Part shown: one piece after another, positions 21,105 to 32,945 of the stretch | How the letters are laid out: each line of letters begins with the position of its first letter | How positions within the stretch are numbered: the stretch's first letter is position 1 | Assembly (NCBI GenBank): GCA_039519185.1 | Contig: CM076847.1 | Location: 45,232,916-45,296,915, forward strand | DNA: 64,000 nucleotides | Reading direction: 5' to 3' | From: Astragalus membranaceus | Lineage: Eukaryota > Streptophyta > Magnoliopsida > Fabales > Fabaceae | Notes under the pieces: model-generated | Database searches by the model: none | The model's input: only the letters and a program-made list of their open reading frames with translations | Told to the model about the DNA's origin: nothing | Position numbers and translations under genes: made by a program

Positions 21105-22794
21105 GAATATAACAAATAACAAATTGAACTACTAACTAAAATACAAGGTGGCTAATAGGTTGAGTTAGCTTGACTCTGAGTGCTTCCTTTAAAGTAAATG
21201 GGCCCTTATTACATAATAAACCAACTGAAATTAAACAAATTCTTAAGTAAATTAAAAGACTAAAAACATATATTTCATGCCCAACATTAGGCTTTTTAAC
21301 AACCTGGAGAAGTTGGATCGATCCGGTGCTTGCTTCTTTTGAAATGGGCTTGAGTGCGAGAAAATAATTCATTTATTTGTCCAATGCTTATTTAACTTTC
21401 TTAAACCTGGACCTTGTCATTGAGCTCCTATACCTTGTGGTGTATCATTGGGTCCAAGGCCTGTTAGGTCTCCATCATCAAACTTTGGAAAGGCTAGATT
21501 AGACCGGAAATAAAGTTAATGGTACGCAACAAGACAATTTTAGGCTTGAATTTTTAGATTGATTTTAGTAAAGTCTTGTAAGGTCCAGCCTAATTTCACC
21601 CCTCGAACAAAAGAAAAGGCTACTTTCTCCTCCTACTCTTGTATATCGATTATAGTACTCGGCATAGTAAATATTGTCATTCATCTGCTACAAGAATTGA
21701 CTAGATTAATTTCCAAGTTTTAGAATTAGTACTTATATTAATGAGCAAAAATAAAGTAATCATTAAAAAAGGTGTGGTGAAAATGGGTGCAAAATAGTCT
21801 AGACTAATAAGTTTGGTATATTTTCCCCAAATTATTAAGTGCTATTAATCATGTTGTCAAAGAAGCAGTGTGTAGAATGTGAAAATTGGCTTGCCATTCA
21901 CTATTAAGTAGAACGTTGTTAAGATTTATCGGTGATTTAATCCCTCCCACCAGTTAAACTACACTGCCTGAACTAACTTTATCAAGGTTAGAAAGAGTTT
22001 AACATTAAAATACATAAGATAATGATGCTGTAATAGATTTCATAGCATTAATCATTTCATTTCGAAATACATCACATGGTCTTGACTAAAAATAGAATTA
22101 CCTGATCATGACGAGCTTTAATTAACAACATGAAACAATACTTAAAATACGGAAAATGGAGTCATTAAAATGATTCCAAATTGATGAACTAGAACAAACA
22201 AATAAGGAAATGGATGAATGGAGTAGCTCAAGTGAGCTACTACCGTCATAAATTTACTTCCTCCAACCCTGTTCACTGCTGCAACAAGAAAAACAACAGA
22301 ATGTGCAACAGAATAGGCTCCAAAAATGGAGTTCAAGCACAATAAATGGGAATAAATAGGGATGAGTGAATATTTAAGGTAAAAGTTGGGACCACTGCAA
22401 GAGAGAGAAAATATTTTGTCCTTTATGCTTTTAAGTTCGAAAAATCCACATGGTCTTTAGCCAATGCTCCTAGCACCAAACACAACATCATTCTTACATA
22501 AAATCCTCCACAATACAAAACACATTAAAGTCCAAAAAATGGGAAACTAAAGAGTGCCGAGAATAGAATTCAACCATCTAAAATACTAATTTCTGCGTCC
22601 ATGAGTGTTTGGAAAAACTGATTTCTGCGTCCAACCTGAAGCTACACGCTGTAGCTTGTCATATCCATGTCGAAAAAAGTCTTCTATTGTGCGTTGGCGG
22701 TACATTTTTGCTCTCCCAAACACACTCTAAAACTAAAATTCCCAAAACGTGCAAGCTTTTTATTTTTACAAACTACTCTTAAATTACCAAGATT
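21105..22794. other. Intergenic, no gene recognised
   Basis: Only short frames without similarity to known domains. AT-rich; a few lines (22380-22720) read like transcribed spacer, but I cannot support any feature. Confidence 0.5.
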
Positions 22795-24115
22795 CTATAG
22801 TTAAATGAGCATTAATAACTCTTATTTTTAAAATTTTGGGATCACTTATTTTAATTTAAAATTTTGGATTCTTCCTTTTTAAATTTTTCTTTTCCAATTC
22901 ACAACTTTACATTTTAAAATGTTAACAACATTTGCCTTTATTAAACGTTCCCTCCATTTACATTAACAGAAGGTGTCGTGGCAGTAGATAGGTGCATTGT
23001 CTGCGTGGAAATATTTGGTGACCTAAACTTTGTGTAATTTTGAGGTCCTTTAACTTAAAATTAAGTCTCAATTTAGTCTTTCAGTTCTTTTTTCACAAGT
23101 AGGTCCTTTAAGTTTTTTCCCCAGCTAGATCCTATAAGTCTCAAAACGTCTATGAAGTTGTCATTTTTTCAGTTTCATTTTGACTATCTTAAATAAAACC
23201 TATGCTGCTTCTATAATGTTGATATGGCTATAATGATGCTGACGTGACATCTTCAAGTAGAGTAAAAAGTTATATTTTCAACTTTTTTTAATAATAAATT
23301 CAAATTAAAGTCAATTAGGGTTCTTTTTCTTCAAGGTAAATATCGAACACCAACCATCAAGATTTAAAATAAATAGTTAAACAAAATCAAAATTATAGAA
23401 TTAAACATTATTATTTTAATAATCTCAAAAAAAAGGAAAAAATAAAAGGGCACTATTTGTATAGGTCCACCAACTTTATATAGAACCGCGTGATTTATTA
23501 GGATTAATTTAAATTTCAACCAATAACAATGTGGGTGTTGAAAAAGAGTGTCCGAAAGTATGTTTTTAGCACTCTTCTGGTTGGTGTTCGCGTTATTTAC
23601 GTTGAAGAAAAAGAACCTAATTGATTTTAATTTGGGTTTTTTATTTGTGATAAAAAATTAATTGAATATATAGCCTATTTGGAGATGTCATGTCAATATC
23701 GTTATAGCCACATCAGCGTTTTTTAAAAGGAATTGAACTGAAGTTCAGAAAATGGACAATGTCATGCACGTTTTGAGACTTAAAAAACCTAGTCGAGAAA
23801 AAAACTTAAAGGACCTAGTCGAGAAAAAACTTAAAGAACTAAATGAAATTTAAAATTATGTTAAAGGATATCGAAATGCCACAAATTTCCAGGTCATCAA
23901 ATAATCCCACAGTACAAGCCACCTATAATGTCATGTTAGCTTCTATTAAGGAAAATGGATGAAACATTTAAAAAAGTTCAATCTTGTTAAAATTTTAAAA
24001 CATAAAAAACTGAACTGAGATAAAAAAAAATTAAAGAACGAATCCCGAATTTTAAATAAATTTAAAGACCCTCAAACATAATTTTATCTAATTAATACTT
24101 TATAGAAACAACTAT
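22795..24115. mobile_element. Long-TIR foldback element (non-autonomous)
   Basis: About 0.5 kb at 22795-23365 is inverted at about 23590-24115, with a central segment of roughly 220 bp between. Matching landmarks include AGGTCCTTTAA with AAGTCTCAAAACGT (left, about 23099 and 23137) against ACGTTTTGAGACTT with TTAAAGGACCT (right, about 23769 and 23806). Another pair is GGTTCTTTTTCTTCAA inward against TTGAAGAAAAAGAACC. The arms carry many substitutions and indels, so the element is old. No transposase is present. Long arms of this type occur in foldback and TIR-type MULE derivatives. No target duplication was resolved. Confidence 0.7.
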
Positions 24116-24491
24116 TTCTATATATTCCGTGAATATTCCTTCACCTGTCTCGAGCATCAATCAATCTATACAATTGCACATATCAATAGAGCACTATATA
24201 GAATTGCATAAGACAACATATCCATGGGGTTGTTAGAATATCGTAATCAGCCCTCACCCAAAAAAATGAAAAGAAAAGACACGGTGGTAATCATGATGAG
24301 TTGGACATATCTTCAAATCGGAATCCACAACAGGTAATAGATAAACTTCAAGGGGAGCTTTGTGAAAAAAGAAATAACCTTCGAGCAAGAAAAACAAAAG
24401 AATACAAAGAAAAGAAATAAAGGAATCCTTAATTGAACTTTGTTTAAAAGACTAGACCCGTATGTAGATTAAAAAAGTGAGTTTTACTTTA
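24116..24491. other. Spacer, nothing recognised
   Basis: No gene, repeat or terminal structure seen between the foldback element and the LTR that starts at 24492. Confidence 0.5.
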
Positions 24492-24960
24492 TGTTTCGGA
24501 TTGGACAAAAGCCCACTCCGCTGAAGAACTGGCCCAATCCAGCATTGGACCAGGCCCAGGAAACATCCAGCGCCAGCCTCTACTGGGTCAGCCTCTACTG
24601 CGTTGGGCTCAACGGCTGAGATCAGCCTCTGCTAATCACACGGCTCAGGTTCAAGCTAGGCTAAGGAGGACCCCTTCTCGCATCTATAAATAGAGCACTA
24701 CCCCCTCCAATCAGGTACGCCTCATTCATTAGTACTTCCTCTCGACTTCCATTTGCTGACTTTGGCATCAGAGTGTCTGTAGGTACCAACCCCAACCTCG
24801 GGGGAAGACGACTCTGGTTGATTCAACCTCGGAAACTCCCGACCTCAACCTCGGAGTGGACATCTTCAACATCCATCCTAGCTCCTGCTCGCCTCGGATC
24901 CCACCAGGGTTGGACCTGGATAGAAGACGTCCATGCTCAGACATACTCGGATTGACCTCG
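24492..24960 (+). repeat. 5' LTR, first part
   Basis: Starts TGTTTCGGATTGG and contains TATA box CTATAAATAGAGC near 24683. It shares a GTAGGTACCAACCCC segment with the gypsy LTRs at 50.5 and 51.6 kb (GCAGGTACCACCCC there), so these families are related. It is interrupted at 24960 by the CACTA and resumes at 43764. Confidence 0.85.
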
Positions 24961-25220
24961 CACTACAAGAAAATCGACGATTTCTGACGGTAATTTTCGT
25001 CGCAAATGCAGCGATTTTCGTCGGAAATTAACGTTTCCGACGAACTTTCCGACGGACAAAAAGTCGTCGCAAAATCGCTCGTCGCAAATCGTTTCCGACG
25101 GATTTTTTCGTCGCAAATGTCTCCGTCGCAAATTCGTCGCAAATTTTCGTCGCAAATTCGTCGCAAAAAACCATCCGACGAAAATTTTCGCCGGAAATCC
25201 GTCGGAAATTTTAAAAAAAA
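24961..25220. repeat. CACTA left terminus and subterminal repeats
   Basis: Terminal CACTACAAGAA is followed by about fifteen copies of TTTCGTCGCAAAT / TTTCCGACGGA variants in both orientations, then A-rich sequence from 25205. It matches the cluster at 43555-43745. Confidence 0.9.
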
Positions 25221-25409
25221 TAAAAAAAAAATAAAATCTTCTGAAGGGTTGTGGTAACAGAGTGAGCACTTACAGTTTTACTAAAGCTAATAGCTTGTCA
25301 AAACAATACAAAAGTATTATACTCTAACATATCTAAATATACTGACTTTTATCAATAAACTTGGTAAATTTATACTTGCCCAAAGCAATAAACTAACTCT
25401 CTATGCTTT

Positions 25410-26474
25410 CTCTTTCCCAACCAAGCTTTTCTAATTTATCTCCTTTTTTCAAGACGATTTCTTTTTGGTCCTCTTGATATTAGCTCATCCTGCAATGCAT
25501 TATAATTGGCACATCAATAATAATTAAATAGTGAGATAAAACACCACAAAGAGAGGGGGAGGGGTAAACCTTGACATGAGATCATCATTGGCAACACCCA
25601 ACATCCTCACTGCCAAAAGACCAGCATTAGTTGCATTATTAACTGCAACAGTGGCAACTGGAACACCTCTTGGCATCTGCACAGCCAAAAATTATGTTTG
25701 AGTAAGAGAAGACTACATGTGACATAATATATCAAACTTTGAGAATTGCAGCAGGTGACTACTAATGCAAATTCCTATTCCTATGCCAACTTATAGTGTC
25801 AATGGCACCATTTTTTATAACCTAGTAGAGATTATTAGTGAGGATAAGTTATCTGATAATATGATTCCACTAGTTGGTTCATTCAAGTCATGTAATCACT
25901 TGCTCAAAGCATACATAAATAAAGCACGTCAAAATCAAAACAAGGCTAATTTTGAAAAGTGACAAAAGTAACCAGATAGGAAACAGAAAAACAAAGATGA
26001 AAACAAAAGAAATTTGTATTGAATCTCACTCCAAACAGAACATGTATTCCCTTTTTATTACACACAAACATATTGGTAAAGAAAAAAAATGAAACTGACA
26101 ATGGATGGACAATGGATGGAGCTGTTCCCCTTACAAAATCATCAAAACAGAATGAAAGAAAACCAAATAATACCAGCTTTTAAGATTGGGCATATTCATT
26201 TACAAGGATTCCAATCAATATTGATCATAGCTTTTAAGAAAGAAGAAAATAATACCAGATTCACAAACAAACTACATAATAATATCTCATCAATAGAAAC
26301 ATCCTAGGAAACATCAAAAACAATTATTTGGAGCACAGAAAGCAAGTGTTTAATATTTGAAGATCATTGAAAAAAATACCTGGACAATTGACAAGAGTGA
26401 ATCAATTCCATCCAGGGAAGAACCACGCACAGGAACACCAACTACAGGCAAAGGAGTAAGAGCTGCAACCATAC
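25410..26474 (-). pseudogene. Captured fragment of AIR carboxylase (PurE domain), three exons
   Basis: Minus-strand exons with GT/AG borders: 26474-26380 (MVAALTPLPVVGVPVRGSSL then DGIDSLLSIVQ), 25676-25570 (MPRGVPVATVAVNNATNAGL then LAVRMLGVANDDLMS) and about 25489-25410 (YQEDQKEIVLKKGDKLEKLG). This is the C-terminal catalytic PurE-like part of plant phosphoribosylaminoimidazole carboxylase, a purine-synthesis enzyme of plastids. The N-terminal ATP-grasp part is absent. The third exon has an in-frame TAA at 25482-25480. Introns are kept, so capture was at DNA level. It cannot encode a whole enzyme. Confidence 0.8.
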
Positions 26475-26647
26475 CTGAGATTTGAAAGTTTAATCAATAA
26501 TTAATACGGAAATTATACAAAGATGGTGTCAAGAATGGATGAAGAAGTGAAGAACAAATTCCAACTTTTTGGCTTGAAAAAAACTCTTATTTTTCTGCAA
26601 CAAGAGGGATTGGAGTTACTGGATGTCTTTGGAGTCACTCAGGATCC

Positions 26648-29505
26648 GGATCCTCTGTGTAATATCCCCAATTTTCGCTATTTAAATTATTTGGCGTAAA
26701 TTATTATTTAGTGATTTATTTACTTGGTTGAAAATAAATCGTTTTAAAAGTGAATTGCTTGATTGAATTATTATGAGCATTTCGTGTTTAATTAAAAATT
26801 TATTAGCATCAAGTTGAGTTATTAGGGCTAGTAGAAGTCTTATGAAGGAATAAGTAGCCAAGGGGTATATTAGTAACTCCCCACCCATTTAAGTGGCCAG
26901 CTGACCCAGCCATCACACTGGTTCACAAACAGCACCCATTTCACTTCTTCTTTCATTTTCCAGAATCTGAAAATAGAAGGATTAGAGAGGTTGAGAGGGG
27001 GAGTTTGCGAAGAGGAGAGAAGAGGAGGGAAGAAAGCTGAACCTCCATGCATGTTTGATCAGGAACCAGAATCACACTCCACTTTTCTTCCTCTTTCCAT
27101 TGTTACTAATTTTATCTACTGAATCATCATCTCATTCCATCTACCATTTTCGCACTACACCTCCATTGATGAAGAAATAGAGGTTTCATGGCTTAGTTGG
27201 GTTTCCTTAGTGCTTTGGAAGTGGTTAGAAGAGTTGCATGTGGGTTGGGGAAGAATTTCAGTGGCTGGGATCTTGTGTGGTTGCTGTCTCAAAGTCAGAA
27301 GCGAATCCTAAGAAAGTTCGTGATACCTTGGAGCGAATTCGAGGACCGTTCGTAGTGTTCGTCGCCGTGTCAACCGAGGGATTCGTGATTGTGTGATTTT
27401 CATCACATTAGGTGAGTTCTATACTCACTAGGGAATAAAATTGATGTGTCATGTATTCTGAAAATGAGTCACGCGTTTTATGAAAACCGTTATCGATTCG
27501 TTTTATGAAAACCTCGTTCGAGTCATTTCGCTATTTGATCAATTGAATTGGTTTGATTTAATTGTATGAATTGATGATTTTCTGGACCGGATTGATTGTG
27601 TTGAATGTCTGATTTTCATGTCTCAAGTCAATGGATTAAATTGGTGCTTACTTGATGTTAATTTTGTTGTTAAAATTCACTGTTTCGATGTTCTGTTGGT
27701 AGTTTCGGTATTGCAGTAACTGGGAACGAATTACTGATTGAAAAATCTTGTGGATTGTCATTTTAGAAACTATATTGAATACTTGTCATTTTGGCTTTGA
27801 AATGGTTGCATTTGGACTTGTGTACCTCAAGATATGAGCATCACAAGTTAGGGTAGAATTCTGGAGACAGTTTGAGAATAGGTTCGGTTTCTGAGTATCT
27901 GGGGATGATATAGGTAACCAAAAATTATGAGGTCAATTGTTTTAGAAACTAGACTGAATTCTCGTCAATTTGGTCCTGATTTGGTTGAATTTGCAATTGT
28001 GTAGCTCAAGATATGAGCATCACAAGTTAGGGTAAAATTCTGTGTAATTTCGGGTTGCGACCCGTGGGCATCGCATCGTGACCTCCCTTAATTTCTGCAA
28101 CGCAAAACTTTCTGTCACTTTTCGCGTCGCGACGGTATGTGTTCGCGTCGCGACGGTTTGCAGTTTTCACTATAAAAAAAAGTCCCTGAACTTGTTTTCG
28201 CAATATCTTTTGATCCGGTGGTCCGATTTCAGTGTTCTCAGATGCGTTTGAAAGATAATAAAAAGGCCTAACTGAATATGTAATAAAAGTAGTGCTATTA
28301 TCTGTTTGGGTGTAATTGATATTGTGAATGATGTTAGTTGATGTTATGAGATTGTTATGCCTAAGCTAAGTTCATGTTATGAGACCGATTATCTTGTTGT
28401 GGTTATGCTAAGTGTGATTGGTGTATTTGTGCTGGACTGACTGGATTAGCATCATGATAAGTTAGGTTAGTAAGCCTTAGTAAGCCATGTGAGATCACTT
28501 AATTATAAGATTACGTTAGTAATTAGATCACCTAATGTCAATAATAAGATTATGTTCAGTTCAGTTTATTGTTATGTTATTGTTATGTTTAAGTTCATTG
28601 TTGAGTTCAGTTCAGGTATATCTTCATATATATCTTTTAGTCGGGGTGACGACCCTATTTAGTTTAGTGTGCTAGGGGAGAGGCAGTCATGAGCCTTAGG
28701 AACCTAGGCCCCGTTAGGGACCCAGCCGATTAGTGGGGACGGGTTCACCGGAAGCTTATTATGCCAAGTGACCGGTGACACACTATAACTTTAGTTAGTG
28801 TTGTGTCTTGTAACCGGCTTGAGGGTTATGAGGACAACGTTTAGTTAGTTAGCCACATAGTCAATTTTGAGGACTATGATTTATGATTTAAGTATAATGA
28901 ATCAAGCATAATTGAACCGAGAGAATTTAGTAAGGGGTCGCGATAGAACTCACTGAGACAAATTGTCTCACCCAATCCATTGTTGTTGTTTTTCAGTTAA
29001 GTAGGGAAAGTTGAAGACCGTGAGGCACGGCTATGGAGACGCTTGAGGAGCGGCCGCTATCTTTATTTCATTATGTCTTGTATTTCAGTTTCCTTTGTAT
29101 TTCTGTATTTCTATTCAGTATCTTAAGACTATTCGATTGTACGACTTATGTCTTTCAAGTTGTAAATCGCTTCCGCAGACTTTCGGTTTTTCAGTATTGA
29201 ACACTAGTTGAGGGTGTAAGGACCGACTTTATTTATATTCTGTTCAGTTATGTAAGTACGTTTGATGAGTAATTCATCAAAGTTTAGTATGTGTTCAATA
29301 TTTTGAAAGGAAAGTCACTCTGATGTATGTCAGTAGTGCATTTCGGTAGTTTCTACAAGTTAGAAATTATCGGGGTGTTACACTCTGCTGCGGCTGGATG
29401 GTCCTGTGCCAGTAGGGACCGTTGGATCTAGAGAGAGAAACTTTCTTGCTCTAGATCTAACGGTCCCCACCGGCGCAGAACCATTCTACGTGAAGCAGAG
29501 GATCC
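26648..29505. mobile_element. Small foldback MITE (about 128 bp) split by a solo LTR
   Basis: Left end GGATCCTCTG (26648-26657) pairs with right end GCAGAGGATCC (29495-29505). The interior arms 29395-29432 and 29450-29487 are inverted copies (GGACCGTTGGATCTAGAG against CTCTAGATCTAACGGTCC). A solo LTR entered near its left end. The whole is flanked by an imperfect 17-18-bp direct repeat, GTCTTTGGAGTCACTCAG (26625-26642) and GTCTTTGAGTCACTCAG (29506-29522). Confidence 0.75.
26658..29382. mobile_element. Solo LTR, 2725 bp, with 5-bp target duplication
   Basis: Begins TGTAATATCCCC and ends GGGGTGTTACA, giving the short inverted TGTAAYA/TRTTACA ends of chromovirus LTRs. It is flanked by CTCTG on both sides (26653-26657 and 29383-29387). 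There is no coding frame, primer site or internal domain. It contains duplicated GCGTCGCGACGGT motifs near 28125 and 28146. It was left by recombination between the two LTRs of a full element. Confidence 0.88.
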
Positions 29506-29647
29506 GTCTTTGAGTCACTCAGCCTCTGAGTAACCAAGGCAGAGACAATAATCCTTTCATCCTTCATATAATACAAAAAATACAAATAACTGACCTCTGC
29601 AAATTGATAGCACAAAGATAGAGGATTTTAGCAATGCAATATATGCT

Positions 29648-29771
29648 TTTCGACTAAAATGAGTTTTAATATGCTTTTAGATAGTTGTTGCAGAATTGCT
29701 AGGCAGCTATGCTCGCCGAGCATCAATTCTGCCATTTGTCCAGCTCTTAGAAATATTTGTGTTTGCCCAAT
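29648..29771 (-). pseudogene. Captured fragment of a plant myosin (end of motor, first IQ)
   Basis: After a TTTTGCAG acceptor the minus strand reads IGQTQIFLRAGQMAEL. A one-base deletion then shifts the frame, after which DARRA and SNSATTI-KHIKTHFS are readable with two stops. This is the converter end of the myosin XI/VIII motor and the start of its first IQ motif. It is a single exon flanked by unrelated captured genes in the same orientation. Confidence 0.75.
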
Positions 29772-30560
29772 CTGCAAAATTAGGCCAATTATAAAAGTTC
29801 TGCTAAGTGCTAACCATACAAAGCATCTTGCAATAAAGCATTTTGGTTAACATATTTGAGCCAGCACATTTTATTCTTACTGCTTCAAGAACACCCTACA
29901 ATATCAACAACAGGGATAAATTCTAGTTCTTTTTTTTCTGAATAGCAATAATATATAAGCAAAAGCACTAGGGGTATATATAAACAGTCATAAGAAAAAT
30001 GACATTGATTACTGCTATTAGCTCAGTATCTTACTGCAGTGTCAGCCCTTGGTGCTCTGGCCGATTTTGAAGCTGCTTTAGAACTTCTACCTTAGGACTG
30101 CAGGTAAAATTAAAGATAGTCTAGGAAATATTATTTATCAGAATATAGAAAGAAAAATAAAAAGAGACAATAATATAAACAGAAATATAAATATTTCACT
30201 GCATAATTTTGGAAAAATATGTTGAATACTGACCAAGATCCTAGACCATATATTCTTTCAGTTGGTATGGTTACTCCGGACAAGTTCTCTAAGTAAAGCA
30301 TCAGCAAAGCGGCTCTGAAATAAAAGAAACAAAGAAGCAATGAACCAATTATCTTCTTCTCCTCTTATTTTCCTTAATACTGAAAGTAAAATTCTCCATC
30401 GTTCAGATTATTGTCTCTTTAGCAATATAATTATTGTAACAAGTCAATTCAATAACAATATCTAGTCTTAAGCATAATCATAAACCAGAATACAAAGTCT
30501 AACTCTAATACATACATCTAGTCTTAAATATATTGATAGGACACTAGATATGGGCCTTAG

Positions 30561-32933
30561 TGTAACACCCCCTTCTAATAACTACTATTTGATTAGTTTA
30601 AAATCAGAGTTTCCAAAACTTTCAGTGCAACCGCAAGAGAGTGCCACATTTTAAAAACAACAACGTATAATGACTCCAAAAATAATTCATAAAGACACAA
30701 AGTGCGTGATACATAGCACCACAGCCAGCATAAATATCCTGTTTAGTTTACATCAACACAGTATAAAAACCATCGCAGCAGAAAAACATCGAACCTCAAG
30801 GTATTCAATTACATCGCCAAATAAACAGTCTGAAGACATCAATTAAATAAAAGGAGTAAATTAAGACGCCCCCCGGTGCTACGTATCAGAGCTGACTCAA
30901 CCAACTAGAAGAAGGTACTAGGTAACCTTCACTCGCTATCACCTGCACGTTGCCAACATGAGAAGCAACATAAAAGCAGTAGGGTGAGTCTCATTTCATA
31001 AGTAATAACATATAAGATCAACAGCATATAGATCAGGCAACTAACAACACCAATACACAGTAATAATAGCACACCGTTATCTTATATCAATCAACAGACA
31101 ACACCGAAAATATATGTAATGCATGCAATGCAACCCAACTCCTAGGGCCTATGCATGTGGATCCATCAACACCAATATCTTGCCTTGAGGGCACTCACCA
31201 AATAAGGCCTAAGCCTTCTGCTCACCAACAATTTATAATAAGGCCAAAGCCTTCTGCTCACCTGACAATGCATATGCCTATGCGACGCCATGTACAATGC
31301 AGTCACACACACCAAAATCACCATAATTCTGCATACACATGCTCACCAATAATATTTCAGCTCACCAATATTTATTCAGCTCACCAATAAATTTTATATC
31401 AACTCACCAATAAATTTTATATCACATCACCAATATTTATCCAGCTCACCAATAAATTTTATTTTGTCTCACCAACTGGTTACAAGAACTAGCACGCAGG
31501 GCAGCCAAAACTGGCGCCCAGCAACAACACACACACACACGCACACAACACAGCGCCCTTGGCGCCTAGTGCCCAGCGCCCAGCAACACACGCACACCAC
31601 GCACACAGCGCCCTTGGCGCCCAGCGCCCAGCAACACACGCACACCACGCACAACACAGCGCCCTTGGCGCCCAGCTCCTGGCGCCCAGCGCCCAGCAAC
31701 ACACGCACACCACGCACAACACAGCGCCCTTGGCGCCCAGTGCCCTTGGCGCCCAGCGCCCAGCAACACACGCACACCACGCACAACACAGCACCCTTGG
31801 CGCCCAGCGCCCAGCAACAAAATGCAACATGGGCATGCCAATTTGGCGCCCTTGCACAAGACACACCAAGCAACACACACAAGGGGCTTGCCAATTTTTG
31901 CGTCCTCAGACCGAAGCACCACACCACACCATGGGGCAGCCACATTTTGGCGCCCCTCACCATGATACACCACGCACACACCCAACAACAACACCGGCGC
32001 CCCTAGGCGCCATGGGACAGCCATTAGGCGCCCCAACAGTCCTACACCAAAACACAACACACACACCACACCATGACTCACACATGGGCAGCCACTTTTG
32101 GCGCCCATGCGTAGCACACACACATGCTCTACGCCACACCTATGCACACACCAATAAACATCACACCGCAACACCTATTACACATACTTCAATCACCCAA
32201 TTTCACCCCAAGTTAATCATGCAATCGCAACAACACTCAACAATTCCTCATGTTCTCATTCTCAATCCTATTGTTCCATTATAACAAACACCTATCATGC
32301 GAAATCAATTTCATATACACTTTAAATTCTAATTAGCATGAGATCAATCAATTAACTCAAAATGACAATTAGCGATAGAACAACATCTTAATTCAAAGCA
32401 CAACATCACTATTAAATCAACAACATAACAATTCAATTCACAAATCATCCCTAGCACCTAATTCCTATAATTGCTAATCAAATAGGTTATTAAGGATGAA
32501 AAGGAGAGCCCCCTAACCTTTTGGAAGTTGAAGAACTCGCAAGACCCCTAGAGATTCACCAACACCACCAACGATCCAAGCTCTCCTCCTTCCTTAGGCT
32601 CCACGCGAATCCTCTCCTCCTTTGCCCTAGCACCGCCGCGCCCCTTCTTTCTCACTCTCCTCTTCGCAAGTTTCTTTCCTCCTCTCTTCTCTCCTCTCTT
32701 CGAATCCTTTCTTTCTTTTGCACAAATGAGACACTTGTCTCAAACCCTTGCTAAATTCGCCTAGGCCTAAGTCAATGGGCTTGGGCTTGGGCCAATCCTA
32801 ACACTCCGGAATTACCATCACCACTCCCTTCAATTTAAATAAAAATAACACATTAATAAATTAATATAACAATAATAATGCAACACCTAAATAATTTAAT
32901 CAAATAATTAATTAAATTATTTTGGGTGTTACA
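30561..32933 (-). repeat. 3' LTR of the gypsy element (2373 bp)
   Basis: Begins TGTAACACCCCC and ends GGGTGTTACA on the plus strand. It contains a minisatellite at about 31500-31815 of units carrying GGCGCC and ACACGCACACCACGCACAAC. It is about 80 bp shorter than its partner because of repeat differences. Confidence 0.95.
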
Positions 32934-32945
32934 ACTCTCCCCCAC

